A DNA stretch of 42,045 nucleotides from DATIJC01 sp035479015. Its GTDB lineage: Bacteria; Patescibacteriota; Microgenomatia; UBA1400; UBA12028. The notes under the pieces are model-generated. The model was not told the DNA's origin. It ran no database searches and was given only the letters and a program-made list of their open reading frames with translations. Positions 31,891 through 38,877 of this stretch are shown one piece after another. The stretch lies in assembly GCA_035479015.1 (NCBI GenBank), contig DATIJC010000021.1, forward strand, positions 1-42,045. Reading direction: 5' to 3'. How positions within the stretch are numbered: the stretch's first letter is position 1; every line of letters begins with the position of its first letter. A program made the position numbers and the translations under genes.

Positions 31891-32625
31891 TTATGCCTGC
31901 GTTACTTCCTTAACCTCTTCATTCTGGATCCCGGATGCTTGAGATTGCACCTCAGGCTCTGGGATGACACTGTCTGCGACTGGTGTCACTTTAAGGCCTT
32001 CAAATTTTCCATCAGAGATCTTTGTAATGGTGACGACACCATTGCGGGCTCCAGGAACGAGTCCTTTTACCCAAATCTCACCTGTCGTGGAATCAATATT
32101 AACAATTTGTAAATCTTCGATGGTGACGCGTGCATTCCCACTGCGTCCAGCCATGTGCTTGTTCTTGTAGACGCGGCCTGGTGTGGTACCTGAACCAATT
32201 GACCCTGGTGCACGCTCGCGGTCTGCTTGACCGTGCGTACGTGGTCCACCTTTGAATCCCCAGCGTTTCACAACACCAGTAAATCCCTTACCCTTACTGG
32301 TACCCGCTACGTCCACGATATCGCCGATAGTAAAAAGAGCTTCTGGGGAGACCTTTGCTCCGGCAGTCAGCTCTTGTCCATCTTTCATCTGCACTTCTTC
32401 CATTCTGGCAAACCCAAACGAAAAACCAGCTTTGGAAAGCTGGGCTCTTTGTGGTTTATGCATGTTTTTGAGTTTTTTGGCACCGGTTCCGACAAGCATA
32501 CGGCCGGCAACTGTAGCAGGGGCGACAATATAACAGCTGTCAGCTTTGAGCACCGTAACGGGAATCCGCTTTCCGGATACCGTCCAGGCTTGCTTCATGT
32601 GGTCTTTGATTGCAATCATTTGCAT
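31891..32625 (-). CDS. rplC: 50S ribosomal protein L3 (uL3) with repeat-encoded tail
   Basis: The core (about 1-215) shows MKQAWTVSGKRIPVTVL, FTIGDIVDVAGTSKGKGFTGVVKRWGFKGGPRTHGQADRERAPGSIG and KHMAGRSGNARVTIEDL. The C-terminus carries SVIPEPEVQSQASGIQ (219-234) from the 65-bp repeat and an acidic end, giving 244 aa against about 210. Two starts are possible (ATG at 32625 or 32619); the second matches the family start (MIAIKDH) better. A terminator hairpin ends only about 11 bases upstream. Confidence 0.95.
   Translation of the reverse strand: MQMIAIKDHMKQAWTVSGKRIPVTVLKADSCYIVAPATVAGRMLVGTGAKKLKNMHKPQRAQLSKAGFSFGFARMEEVQMKDGQELTAGAKVSPEALFTIGDIVDVAGTSKGKGFTGVVKRWGFKGGPRTHGQADRERAPGSIGSGTTPGRVYKNKHMAGRSGNARVTIEDLQIVNIDSTTGEIWVKGLVPGARNGVVTITKISDGKFEGLKVTPVADSVIPEPEVQSQASGIQNEEVKEVTQA
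31924..31988 (-). repeat. 65-bp coding palindromic repeat, copy 3 (in rplC)
   Basis: Same size, orientation and frame as the infA and rpsQ copies, with a few substitutions (Val to Ala in QSQASGIQ). It lies 10 codons from the stop codon. Confidence 0.85.
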
Positions 32626-32636
32626 ACATTTTTCTC

Positions 32637-32665
32637 AAAAAAAATCCGACTTACAAAAGTCGGAT
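32637..32665 (-). terminator. Intrinsic terminator or attenuator between rpsJ and rplC
   Basis: Minus-strand hairpin with a perfect nine-base stem (ATCCGACTT, loop TTGT, AAGTCGGAT) followed by about eight T, ending about 11 bases before the rplC start codon. Upstream on the same strand is a Shine-Dalgarno-like GAGGAGGGAG and a four-codon ORF ATG AGG AGG GAG TAG. No promoter is seen between the hairpin and rplC, so control by read-through of the S10 operon is suggested. Confidence 0.75.
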
Positions 32666-32712
32666 ATTAGCCGTCTCTTGTATCTACTCCCTCCTCATCG
32701 GTGGGCGATATA

Positions 32713-33039
32713 CTACATTTTGATCTGTATCCCTACTCCAGCTGGCAACTCGAGGTGCATAAGCGCATCGATTGTCTTACCGGTGGGATTTACGATATCA
32801 ATCATCCGCTTGTGCGTGCGGATTTCATAGTGTTCTTGGGCGTTTTTATCTGTGTGTGGCGAGGTCAGGACGGTAAAGCCCTTCCGGTGCGTTGGCATCG
32901 GAACTGGTCCCACGACATTGGCTCCTGTGGAGAGTGCTGTCTCGAGGATCTTCTTGGCTGCTTCGTCTACGACTTTATGGTCAAAAGACTTGAGTCGGAC
33001 ACGGATGCGGCCAGCAGTGTTTTTATCGTTTTTTGCCAT
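32713..33039 (-). CDS. rpsJ: 30S ribosomal protein S10 (uS10)
   Basis: A small-subunit head protein, also known for antitermination with NusB. From the ATG at 33039 it has 108 aa: GRIRVRLKSFDHKVVDEAAKKILETAL, GPVPMPTHRKGFTVLTSPHTDKNAQEHYEIRTHKRMIDIVNP. The upstream in-frame TTG (33066) would add 9 residues and is rejected. Unlike in most genomes it is separated from tuf by a terminator, a 92-aa gene and its own promoter. Confidence 0.96.
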   Translation of the reverse strand: MAKNDKNTAGRIRVRLKSFDHKVVDEAAKKILETALSTGANVVGPVPMPTHRKGFTVLTSPHTDKNAQEHYEIRTHKRMIDIVNPTGKTIDALMHLELPAGVGIQIKM

Positions 33040-33080
33040 AACACCAGGTATCAAAGAGCTATTCAAACTACAAGGAGAAA

Positions 33081-33109
33081 ATTATACCAGATGCCAGGCC
33101 TGGTGACAA
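33081..33109 (-). promoter_or_regulatory. Strong promoter of the S10 operon
   Basis: Minus strand: TTGTCA (33104-33109), 17 bases, TATAAT (33081-33086), with TGG before the -10 (extended -10). The start of transcription would be about 35 bases before the rpsJ ATG. It lies between the 92-aa gene and rpsJ. Confidence 0.8.
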
Positions 33110-33118
33110 GAGGGGGAC

Positions 33119-33397
33119 CTATCCGTTGCTGTAGGGCTTCAGTTGTTCCATAAGTGGTACTGCGACGGCGGGAACCGCTTCGCCAAAATCAAGCAAAATT
33201 TGGATCGCGGCACGAAGTTCCCGAACATCTTGTCTGTCAATGCGGTGTTCTTTGGCTCGTGAAACCGCGCTCATTCCCGCGTTTTCCAAGTCTGCCATAG
33301 GGTCAAAGCTACCAACATCCTTCGGTCCTAGACAGCCTACTACTACAAGCTTTCTAACCAAAATAGCTCGACGTTCATCTTCAGGTGCTAGTGCCAT
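33119..33397 (-). CDS. Hypothetical protein, 92 aa, between tuf and rpsJ
   Basis: Predicted helical protein (DERRAILVRKLVVVGCLG, then ENAGMSAVSRAKEHRIDRQDVRELRAAIQILLDFGEAVPAVAVPLMEQL). It appears less AT-rich than the other unknown genes of this kind. The start has a Shine-Dalgarno sequence (TAGGAGAAACTT before ATG). It lies after the tuf terminator and before the rpsJ promoter, so it is probably transcribed separately. Function is unknown. Confidence 0.7.
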   Translation of the reverse strand: MALAPEDERRAILVRKLVVVGCLGPKDVGSFDPMADLENAGMSAVSRAKEHRIDRQDVRELRAAIQILLDFGEAVPAVAVPLMEQLKPYSNG

Positions 33398-33475
33398 AAG
33401 TTTCTCCTACTCGTATAACGGGAGAAAGATAACACAAAAGCCTAGTGAAAGGTATGACATTTGTCTGACAAACCA

Positions 33476-33505
33476 AAACCCCGCCTTTCGCGAGAGGCGG
33501 GGTTT
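33476..33505 (-). terminator. Intrinsic terminator after tuf
   Basis: Arms AAACCCCGCCT (33476-33486) and AGGCGGGGTTT (33495-33505) with an 8-base loop, about 38 bases after the tuf stop. T-rich sequence follows on the minus strand (TTTTGG), and a shorter one on the plus strand, so it may work both ways. Confidence 0.85.
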
Positions 33506-33542
33506 ATTTGTTTCTTATTCGTTCAAATACGTTTGTTATTCG

Positions 33543-34721
33543 TTATTTGAGGATTTTTGTCACTGCACCGGCACCGACAGTGTGGCCACCTTCGCGAATA
33601 GCGAAGCGAAGACCTTCTTCAAGTGCGACTGGCACGATGAGCTTGACAGTCATCTTGGCGTTATCACCAGGCATGACCATTTCGACACCATCAGGGAGAA
33701 TGATCTCACCTGTCACGTCAGTCGTACGGATGTAGAACTGTGGTCGGTATCCTTTGAAGAATGGAGTGTGACGTCCACCTTCTTCTTTGGTCAAAATGTA
33801 TACTTCTGCTTCGAATTCTGTATGAGGGGTGGAGCTGCCGACTTTGGCGAGAACCATACCGCGCTCAATATCATCTTTTTCAATACCGCGAAGTAGTACA
33901 CCGACGTTGTCACCAGCTTGACCCTGGTCGAGCTGTTTGCGGAACATTTCTACTCCGGTTACGACAGATTGACGTTTGTCTCTAATACCGACGATATCGA
34001 TGGTGTCGTTGATCTTCACTACACCGCGCTCAATACGACCAGTCACAACGGTTCCACGGCCCTTGATTGAGAAGACATCTTCTACAGGCATAAGGAATGG
34101 CTTGTCGAGATCGCGTACTGGGTCTGGGATGTATTCGTCCACAGCATCCATGAGTTTACTGATCTGCTCTTCCCACTTTGCATCACCTTCCAGGGCCTTG
34201 AGAGCACTGACGCGGATGATGGGGGTTTTCTCTCCATCGTATCCGTACTTGGTGAGCAGCTCGCGGATGTCCATTTCCACGAGAGTTATGAGCTCTTCGT
34301 CATCAACCATATCGCACTTGTTGAGAGCGACGACGAGTTGAGGAACGTTCACTTGCTTAGCCAAGAGAATGTGTTCGCGGGTCTGAGGCATAGGTCCATC
34401 AGTTGCTGCGACCACGAGAATTGCACCGTCCATCTGAGCGGCACCAGTGATCATGTTCTTAATGTAGTCTGCGTGTCCTGGAGCATCGATGTGTGCGTAG
34501 TGGCGCTTCTTGGTCTCATACTCCATGTGGGAGATGTTAATGGTGATACCACGAGCCTTCTCTTCTGGAGAGTTATCGATATCTGCATATGTTTTTGCAG
34601 TTGCTAATCCTTGCTTTGCAAGCACGGAAGTAATAGCTGCTGTCAATGTCGTCTTGCCGTGGTCTACGTGACCGATGGTTCCGATGTTGACGTGTGGTTT
34701 TGTGCGCTGATATGTCGCCAT
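33543..34721 (-). CDS. tuf: Elongation factor Tu
   Basis: The 392-aa GTPase delivers aminoacyl-tRNA to the ribosome. It shows the P-loop GHVDHGKTTLTAAIT, the switch I region (SPEEKARGITINISH), DAPGHADYIKNMITGAAQMDGAILV (G3) and NKCDMVDD (G4), then the two beta-barrel domains with GRGTVVTGRIERG and HTPFFKGYRPQFYIRTTDVTG. AGGGAG lies before the ATG. It has its own promoter, so it can be expressed at higher levels than fusA. Confidence 0.98.
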   Translation of the reverse strand: MATYQRTKPHVNIGTIGHVDHGKTTLTAAITSVLAKQGLATAKTYADIDNSPEEKARGITINISHMEYETKKRHYAHIDAPGHADYIKNMITGAAQMDGAILVVAATDGPMPQTREHILLAKQVNVPQLVVALNKCDMVDDEELITLVEMDIRELLTKYGYDGEKTPIIRVSALKALEGDAKWEEQISKLMDAVDEYIPDPVRDLDKPFLMPVEDVFSIKGRGTVVTGRIERGVVKINDTIDIVGIRDKRQSVVTGVEMFRKQLDQGQAGDNVGVLLRGIEKDDIERGMVLAKVGSSTPHTEFEAEVYILTKEEGGRHTPFFKGYRPQFYIRTTDVTGEIILPDGVEMVMPGDNAKMTVKLIVPVALEEGLRFAIREGGHTVGAGAVTKILK

Positions 34722-34766
34722 ATATTTGGACTCCCTAAATAAATACTATTTTTTTTAACGTACGTA

Positions 34767-34795
34767 AGTATACCGCATTTCTCTTCTGGTGTGAA
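34767..34795 (-). promoter_or_regulatory. Putative tuf promoter
   Basis: Minus strand: TTCACA (34790-34795), 17 bases, TATACT (34767-34772), in the 84-base gap between the 140-aa gene and tuf. An A-rich tract of eight A follows the start region. The predicted leader is about 40 bases. Confidence 0.65.
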
Positions 34796-34805
34796 GAGAG
34801 GAGAC

Positions 34806-35228
34806 TTATTTGTCTTCTCTGTTTACCACCTTTGAAGGTTCAAGAACCTCCTTAAGCGTGTCAATTGCTTTTCCAACCTGGTCTCTCTCCTCCAGCTCTT
34901 TTTCCAAGACCGCCGTAACACCAAGTGCTGTATCGACATTGGGCAGACCAACTGAATTTTCAGTTCCTTCCATTAATTGGCCGAGCACATAATACAGACC
35001 AACAACGTCGCCGCGAAAAGTTTGCAACTCTTCATTAAGAGCTCCCTTTCCGGGGTCTTTAATTGCATTTATTTTTAAAATCGTTTCGATTGCAGTAGGA
35101 AGACTACCTACATCCTTAAAAATACTCATCATTAACTCACCGGCTTCGCGACTATCCATGACAGCTTCTAGATAATCAATGAGGCACTCACTCTCTAGAT
35201 AACTACCACTTTCCAATGATTTAACCAT
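34806..35228 (-). CDS. Hypothetical protein, 140 aa, between fusA and tuf
   Basis: Acidic, all-helical, soluble protein (ESECLIDYLEAVMDSREAGELMMSIFKDVGSLPTAIETIL, then ELQTFRGDVVGLYYVLGQLMEG and a coiled-coil-like ELEERDQVGKAIDTLKEVLE). One cysteine. It has a strong ribosome-binding site (AAGGAG, 6 bases before the ATG at 35228). It separates two translation factor genes that are adjacent in nearly all bacteria. I do not recognise it. Confidence 0.75.
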   Translation of the reverse strand: MVKSLESGSYLESECLIDYLEAVMDSREAGELMMSIFKDVGSLPTAIETILKINAIKDPGKGALNEELQTFRGDVVGLYYVLGQLMEGTENSVGLPNVDTALGVTAVLEKELEERDQVGKAIDTLKEVLEPSKVVNREDK

Positions 35229-35237
35229 AAATTCTCC

Positions 35238-37388
35238 TTATTCAGCCTTACTGTGTGGTTTGTTCTTTTCGATGATCTTGGCCGCGATACTCTGAGGGAC
35301 TTCTTCGTAATGACTTGGGATCATGACAGAACTGGCGCGGCCTTGTGTCATTGAGCGAAGTGTCGTCACATATCCTTGCATCTCTGCAAGTGGTACAAGT
35401 GCTTTGATAACGACTGCCGTACCATGCTGATCTGACCCTTGGATCTGTGCGCGCTTACTGGAGAGGTCACCGATCACATCTCCCATGAATTCACTGGGGG
35501 TCGTGACTTCTACCTGCATGACTGGTTCAAGTAGCACGAGGTCAGCTTGTTTGACGGCGGCCTGCAGTGCCATTGATCCCGCGATCTTAAATGACATTTC
35601 CGATGAGTCGACTTCGTGATAACTACCATCAAAAACAGACACCTTTATATCAACTAATGGGAAACCAGCGAGCACACCATTTTCCAGCGACTCTTTGACG
35701 CCCTTTTCAATTGGGTTGATAAATTCACGGGGAATGACGCCACCCTTAATATCGTTGACCCACTCATATCCAGTACCACGATCCTTTGGCTCCACTTTGA
35801 GCCAACAGTGTCCATACTGTCCGCGTCCACCTGATTGACGGATGTACTTTCCTTCACCCTCAGCGGCTTTTTTGATCGTTTCGCGGTAAGCGACTTGTGG
35901 GGCACCGACGACAGCGTCTACTTTAAATTCTCTCTTCATGCGGTCAATTAAGATTTCCAAGTGCAGCTCACCCATTCCAGCGATAGTAGTTTGGTTAGTT
36001 TCTTCGTTGTGAGAAATTTTGTACGTTGGATCTTCTTCCAAAAGTTTGCCCAGCGCTGTTCCCATTTTTTCTTGGTCATTTTTGGTCTTGGGTTCAATAG
36101 CCATGGAGATAACTGGTTCAGCAAATGAAATACCTTCGAGACGGATCGGGAAGTTCTCATCACAGAGTGTGTCACCCGTCTTGGTCGATTTCAAACCAAC
36201 GACAGCGACAATCTCACCGGCCCATGCTTCGGTAATATCTTCACGCTGGTTGGCATGCATCAAAAGCAGTCGACCAATGCGCTCCTTCTCACCTTTGGTT
36301 GCATTGTACGTGTATGTGCCAGCTTGCAATTTGCCTGAATAGATACGCACATACGTAATACGGCCGACATTTGGATCGGTCTGAATTTTGAAAGCGAGAG
36401 CTGAGAACTTTTCCTCAGGAACTAATTGGCGCACTTCTTCTGCGTCTGTCTTTGGGTTTGTACCTTTGATGTGATCAATATCCACAGGTGACGGCAAGTA
36501 TTCAACGACTGCATCAAGCAGAGGCTGCACACCTTTGTTGCGAAGTGATGATCCGCAGAAAATCGGGACTAATTTGTAGGCGATAACAGCTTTACGCAGC
36601 GCAATTTTTAAATCATTGGTTGGAATATCTTCACCATCAAAGAATTTCTGCAGCAGCGCGTCATCAGTCTCGGCAATACGCTCAACTAATTCAGCGCGCT
36701 TGCTTTCAACTTCTGCCTTCATTTCTTCGGGAATCTCATCAGAAACAGTATATTTAGCTCCCGTCTCATCGCCTTCCCAAACAAGTGCCTTGCGGTCTAA
36801 GAGTAAGACGATGCCGCGGAATGTATTCTCTACACCAATTGGTAGAGCCATAACAGCAGGGACAACACCAAACTTATTACGGATATCTTCCACAGTGCGC
36901 AGGAAATCTGCACCCAGTTTATCCATTTTGTTGACGAAACAAATGCGGGGAACGTTGTATTTATCAGCCTGGCGCCAAACAGTTTCTGACTGGCTTTGCA
37001 CACCCTCTTCTCCATCAAGAACTGTGATACCACCGTCGAGGACGCGCAAAGACCGCTCTACTTCAGCAGTGAAGTCTACGTGACCAGGAGTATCGATCAA
37101 GTTAATGCGGTATGGAACATGCTCGGCTACTGTATCTAATACTGGAGTCCAGAATGTGGTGGTAGCAGCGGAGACGATCGTGATACCACGTTCCTTCTCC
37201 TGCTCCATCCAGTCCATTTGCGTCGTACCTTCATCAATATCACCGATTTTGTATGATTTACCAGTGTAAAACAAAATACGCTCTGAAGTCGTGGTCTTGC
37301 CAGCGTCAATGTGCGCAATAATTCCGATATTGCGAATACGGTCTAGTGGGATTTCACGGTTGGTGGTTTTGATTACTTGCTGTGCCAT
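35238..37388 (-). CDS. fusA: Elongation factor G
   Basis: The 716-aa GTPase drives tRNA-mRNA translocation. It shows NIGIIAHIDAGKTTTSERILFYTG (P-loop), NLIDTPGHVDFTAEVERSLRVLDGGITVLDGEEGVQ (G3 region), NKMDKLGADF (G4), and in domain IV GGRGQYGHCWLKVEP and PRGREFI-like PREFINPIEKGVKESLENG. Complete, with normal domain order. Confidence 0.98.
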   Translation of the reverse strand: MAQQVIKTTNREIPLDRIRNIGIIAHIDAGKTTTSERILFYTGKSYKIGDIDEGTTQMDWMEQEKERGITIVSAATTTFWTPVLDTVAEHVPYRINLIDTPGHVDFTAEVERSLRVLDGGITVLDGEEGVQSQSETVWRQADKYNVPRICFVNKMDKLGADFLRTVEDIRNKFGVVPAVMALPIGVENTFRGIVLLLDRKALVWEGDETGAKYTVSDEIPEEMKAEVESKRAELVERIAETDDALLQKFFDGEDIPTNDLKIALRKAVIAYKLVPIFCGSSLRNKGVQPLLDAVVEYLPSPVDIDHIKGTNPKTDAEEVRQLVPEEKFSALAFKIQTDPNVGRITYVRIYSGKLQAGTYTYNATKGEKERIGRLLLMHANQREDITEAWAGEIVAVVGLKSTKTGDTLCDENFPIRLEGISFAEPVISMAIEPKTKNDQEKMGTALGKLLEEDPTYKISHNEETNQTTIAGMGELHLEILIDRMKREFKVDAVVGAPQVAYRETIKKAAEGEGKYIRQSGGRGQYGHCWLKVEPKDRGTGYEWVNDIKGGVIPREFINPIEKGVKESLENGVLAGFPLVDIKVSVFDGSYHEVDSSEMSFKIAGSMALQAAVKQADLVLLEPVMQVEVTTPSEFMGDVIGDLSSKRAQIQGSDQHGTAVVIKALVPLAEMQGYVTTLRSMTQGRASSVMIPSHYEEVPQSIAAKIIEKNKPHSKAE

Positions 37389-37393
37389 AAACT

Positions 37394-37669
37394 TTAAGCC
37401 CTTTTTACTGCCAATGATTTCCTGAATTGTTCCAGTTCATCCATTAAAACAGATTTCTTTTTTTCAGTTACGGGTAAAAGCTCAACATGACGAAGATTAG
37501 ATAGAAGCACATTTGCACGTGTGGTTATGGTTCCCAGATTATCATCACTTTCATCCAATTTCATACTTAATATGCTCAAAAACCGCGCCAAATGTTCTCT
37601 ACCGCTCTCTTTATACAGTTCTTTTGCAATCGTGAGTAATTCTTGGAATCTTTGGGCTTCTCTAGTCAT
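37394..37669 (-). CDS. Hypothetical protein, 91 aa, between rpsG and fusA
   Basis: Helical, charged protein (EAQRFQELLTIAKELYKESGREHLARFLSILSMKLDES, then TTRANVLLSNLRHVELL and a final KKKSVLMDELEQFRKSLAVKRA). Possible coiled coil at the C-terminus. AAAGGC precedes the ATG. It starts 9 bases after rpsG and ends 5 bases before fusA. No known family. Confidence 0.75.
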   Translation of the reverse strand: MTREAQRFQELLTIAKELYKESGREHLARFLSILSMKLDESDDNLGTITTRANVLLSNLRHVELLPVTEKKKSVLMDELEQFRKSLAVKRA

Positions 37670-37678
37670 AGATTGCCT

Positions 37679-38158
37679 TTACCACCTAAAGTGTGCAAAT
37701 GCCTTGTTGGCATCAGCCATACGATGCATCGTGGTCTTCTTGGAAATGGTTCCACCCTCACCCTTGAGTGCGTCGCTTATTTCAGCAGCAAATTTCTCAG
37801 CAAATGTGTGATATGTGCTACTGGGGCGCTTGCGGGCCTCTTCGATAATCCATCGTACTGCGAGTGAAAATGCACGAGGTCCACGCACGGGAGTAGGTAC
37901 TTGATACGCAGCTCCACCGACGCGGCGTGAGCGGACTTCCATCTGCGGCATGACAGCACGTAGTGCGTCTTCAAAAATCTCCACAGGGTTTCTTTTGTGC
38001 TCTGTTTCCAAGAGATCAAAGGCTGCATAAATTTGTTTACGTGCTTGTGATTTCTTGCCGTCCTTCATGGTACGGTTGATAAGCTTCGCTACCCGGATCG
38101 AATTGTATTTCGGATCGGGGGTGACTGTTCGGCGTGGTGATGCTTTGGATCGTGACAT
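37679..38158 (-). CDS. rpsG: 30S ribosomal protein S7 (uS7)
   Basis: The 159-aa head-assembly protein at the E site shows VAKLINRTMKDGKKSQARKQIYAAFDLL, the signature RRVGGAAYQVPTPVRGPRAFSLAVRWIIEEARKR and MHRMADANKAFAHFRW. Length is normal. It follows rpsL by 11 bases. Confidence 0.97.
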   Translation of the reverse strand: MSRSKASPRRTVTPDPKYNSIRVAKLINRTMKDGKKSQARKQIYAAFDLLETEHKRNPVEIFEDALRAVMPQMEVRSRRVGGAAYQVPTPVRGPRAFSLAVRWIIEEARKRPSSTYHTFAEKFAAEISDALKGEGGTISKKTTMHRMADANKAFAHFRW

Positions 38159-38169
38159 AAGTTTCTTTC

Positions 38170-38592
38170 TTAGGCTTGTGCTGCTTTGGGTTTCTTGACT
38201 CCATACTTACTACGGCTGGTTTTACGGTTGACTACACCCTGTGCGTCATACTTACCGCGCACAATGTGGTACTTCACACCTGGAAGGTCTTTGACACGGC
38301 CGCCACGGATGAGCACGATACTGTGCTCGGCGAGGTTGTGTCCCTCACCCATGATGTAGGCAGTAACTTCCTGTTTGTTTGAGAGTCTCACACGTGCAAT
38401 TTTACGCAGAGCCGAGTTTGGTTTCTTGGGCGTCATGGTCTTGACCACAGTACACACACCGCGCTTTTGCGGGTTGGTGGTTTTGACGATACGATTTGTC
38501 TTGCTGTTAAACGACTTACGCAGAGCTGTAGCCTTGATGCGTTTGACTTTTTGTGTGCGACCCTTGCGGATCAATTGGTTGATTGTTGGCAT
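38170..38592 (-). CDS. rpsL: 30S ribosomal protein S12 (uS12)
   Basis: A 140-aa decoding-centre protein. It shows MPTINQLIRKGR, KTMTPKKPNSALRKIARVRLSNKQEVTAYI with the streptomycin-site Lys, HNLAEHSIVLIRGGRVKDLPGVKYHIVRGKYDAQGV. It has a C-terminal basic end (SKYGVKKPKAAQA). Confidence 0.98.
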   Translation of the reverse strand: MPTINQLIRKGRTQKVKRIKATALRKSFNSKTNRIVKTTNPQKRGVCTVVKTMTPKKPNSALRKIARVRLSNKQEVTAYIMGEGHNLAEHSIVLIRGGRVKDLPGVKYHIVRGKYDAQGVVNRKTSRSKYGVKKPKAAQA

Positions 38593-38597
38593 ATATA

Positions 38598-38825
38598 TTA
38601 ATTCTTCTTTAACAATTCTCCTGTAGTTGCATTGTATGTCTTACCTTCAGCATCGCGCACGTATATTACTCCAGAAATGACACCTATTTCATAATCTGGA
38701 TAGGAATCCCTTTTCATCATCTCAGCACGATCAAGAGTCATGGCTGGAAAATCTTTAAGTATTCCAGAAGACCCAACACTATTATTTTCTTTGAACAAAT
38801 TGTATCCCCTTAATTTATCAACCAT
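38598..38825 (-). CDS. Hypothetical protein, 75 aa, first gene of the str operon
   Basis: Short mixed protein, N-terminal part without clear structure (KENNSVGSSGILKDFPAMTLDRAEMMKRDSYPD), then a beta hairpin-like end (YEIGVISGVIYVRDAEGKTYNATTGELLKKN). It starts with a TAGGAAAAT ribosome-binding stretch right after a terminator hairpin and ends 5 bases before rpsL. Unknown function. Confidence 0.7.
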   Translation of the reverse strand: MVDKLRGYNLFKENNSVGSSGILKDFPAMTLDRAEMMKRDSYPDYEIGVISGVIYVRDAEGKTYNATTGELLKKN

Positions 38826-38836
38826 ATTTTCCTACC

Positions 38837-38859
38837 AAAAAGACGGCACAGGCCGTCTA
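38837..38859 (-). terminator. Intrinsic terminator right before the gene preceding rpsL
   Basis: Minus strand AGACGGC (loop 4 bases) GCCGTCT followed by TTTT. The T-run ends about 12 bases before the ATG at 38825. It can end the 691-aa gene transcript, yet no promoter is seen between it and the str operon. Confidence 0.75.
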
Positions 38860-38877
38860 TTTCTAAAACGTCTTCCC

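Noticed and set aside
21240..38825. Intruder genes as paralogues of one family
   Set aside because: Comparison by eye shows no shared motif, length or fold class (some all-helical, some mainly beta). A sensitive profile search could still find distant ties.
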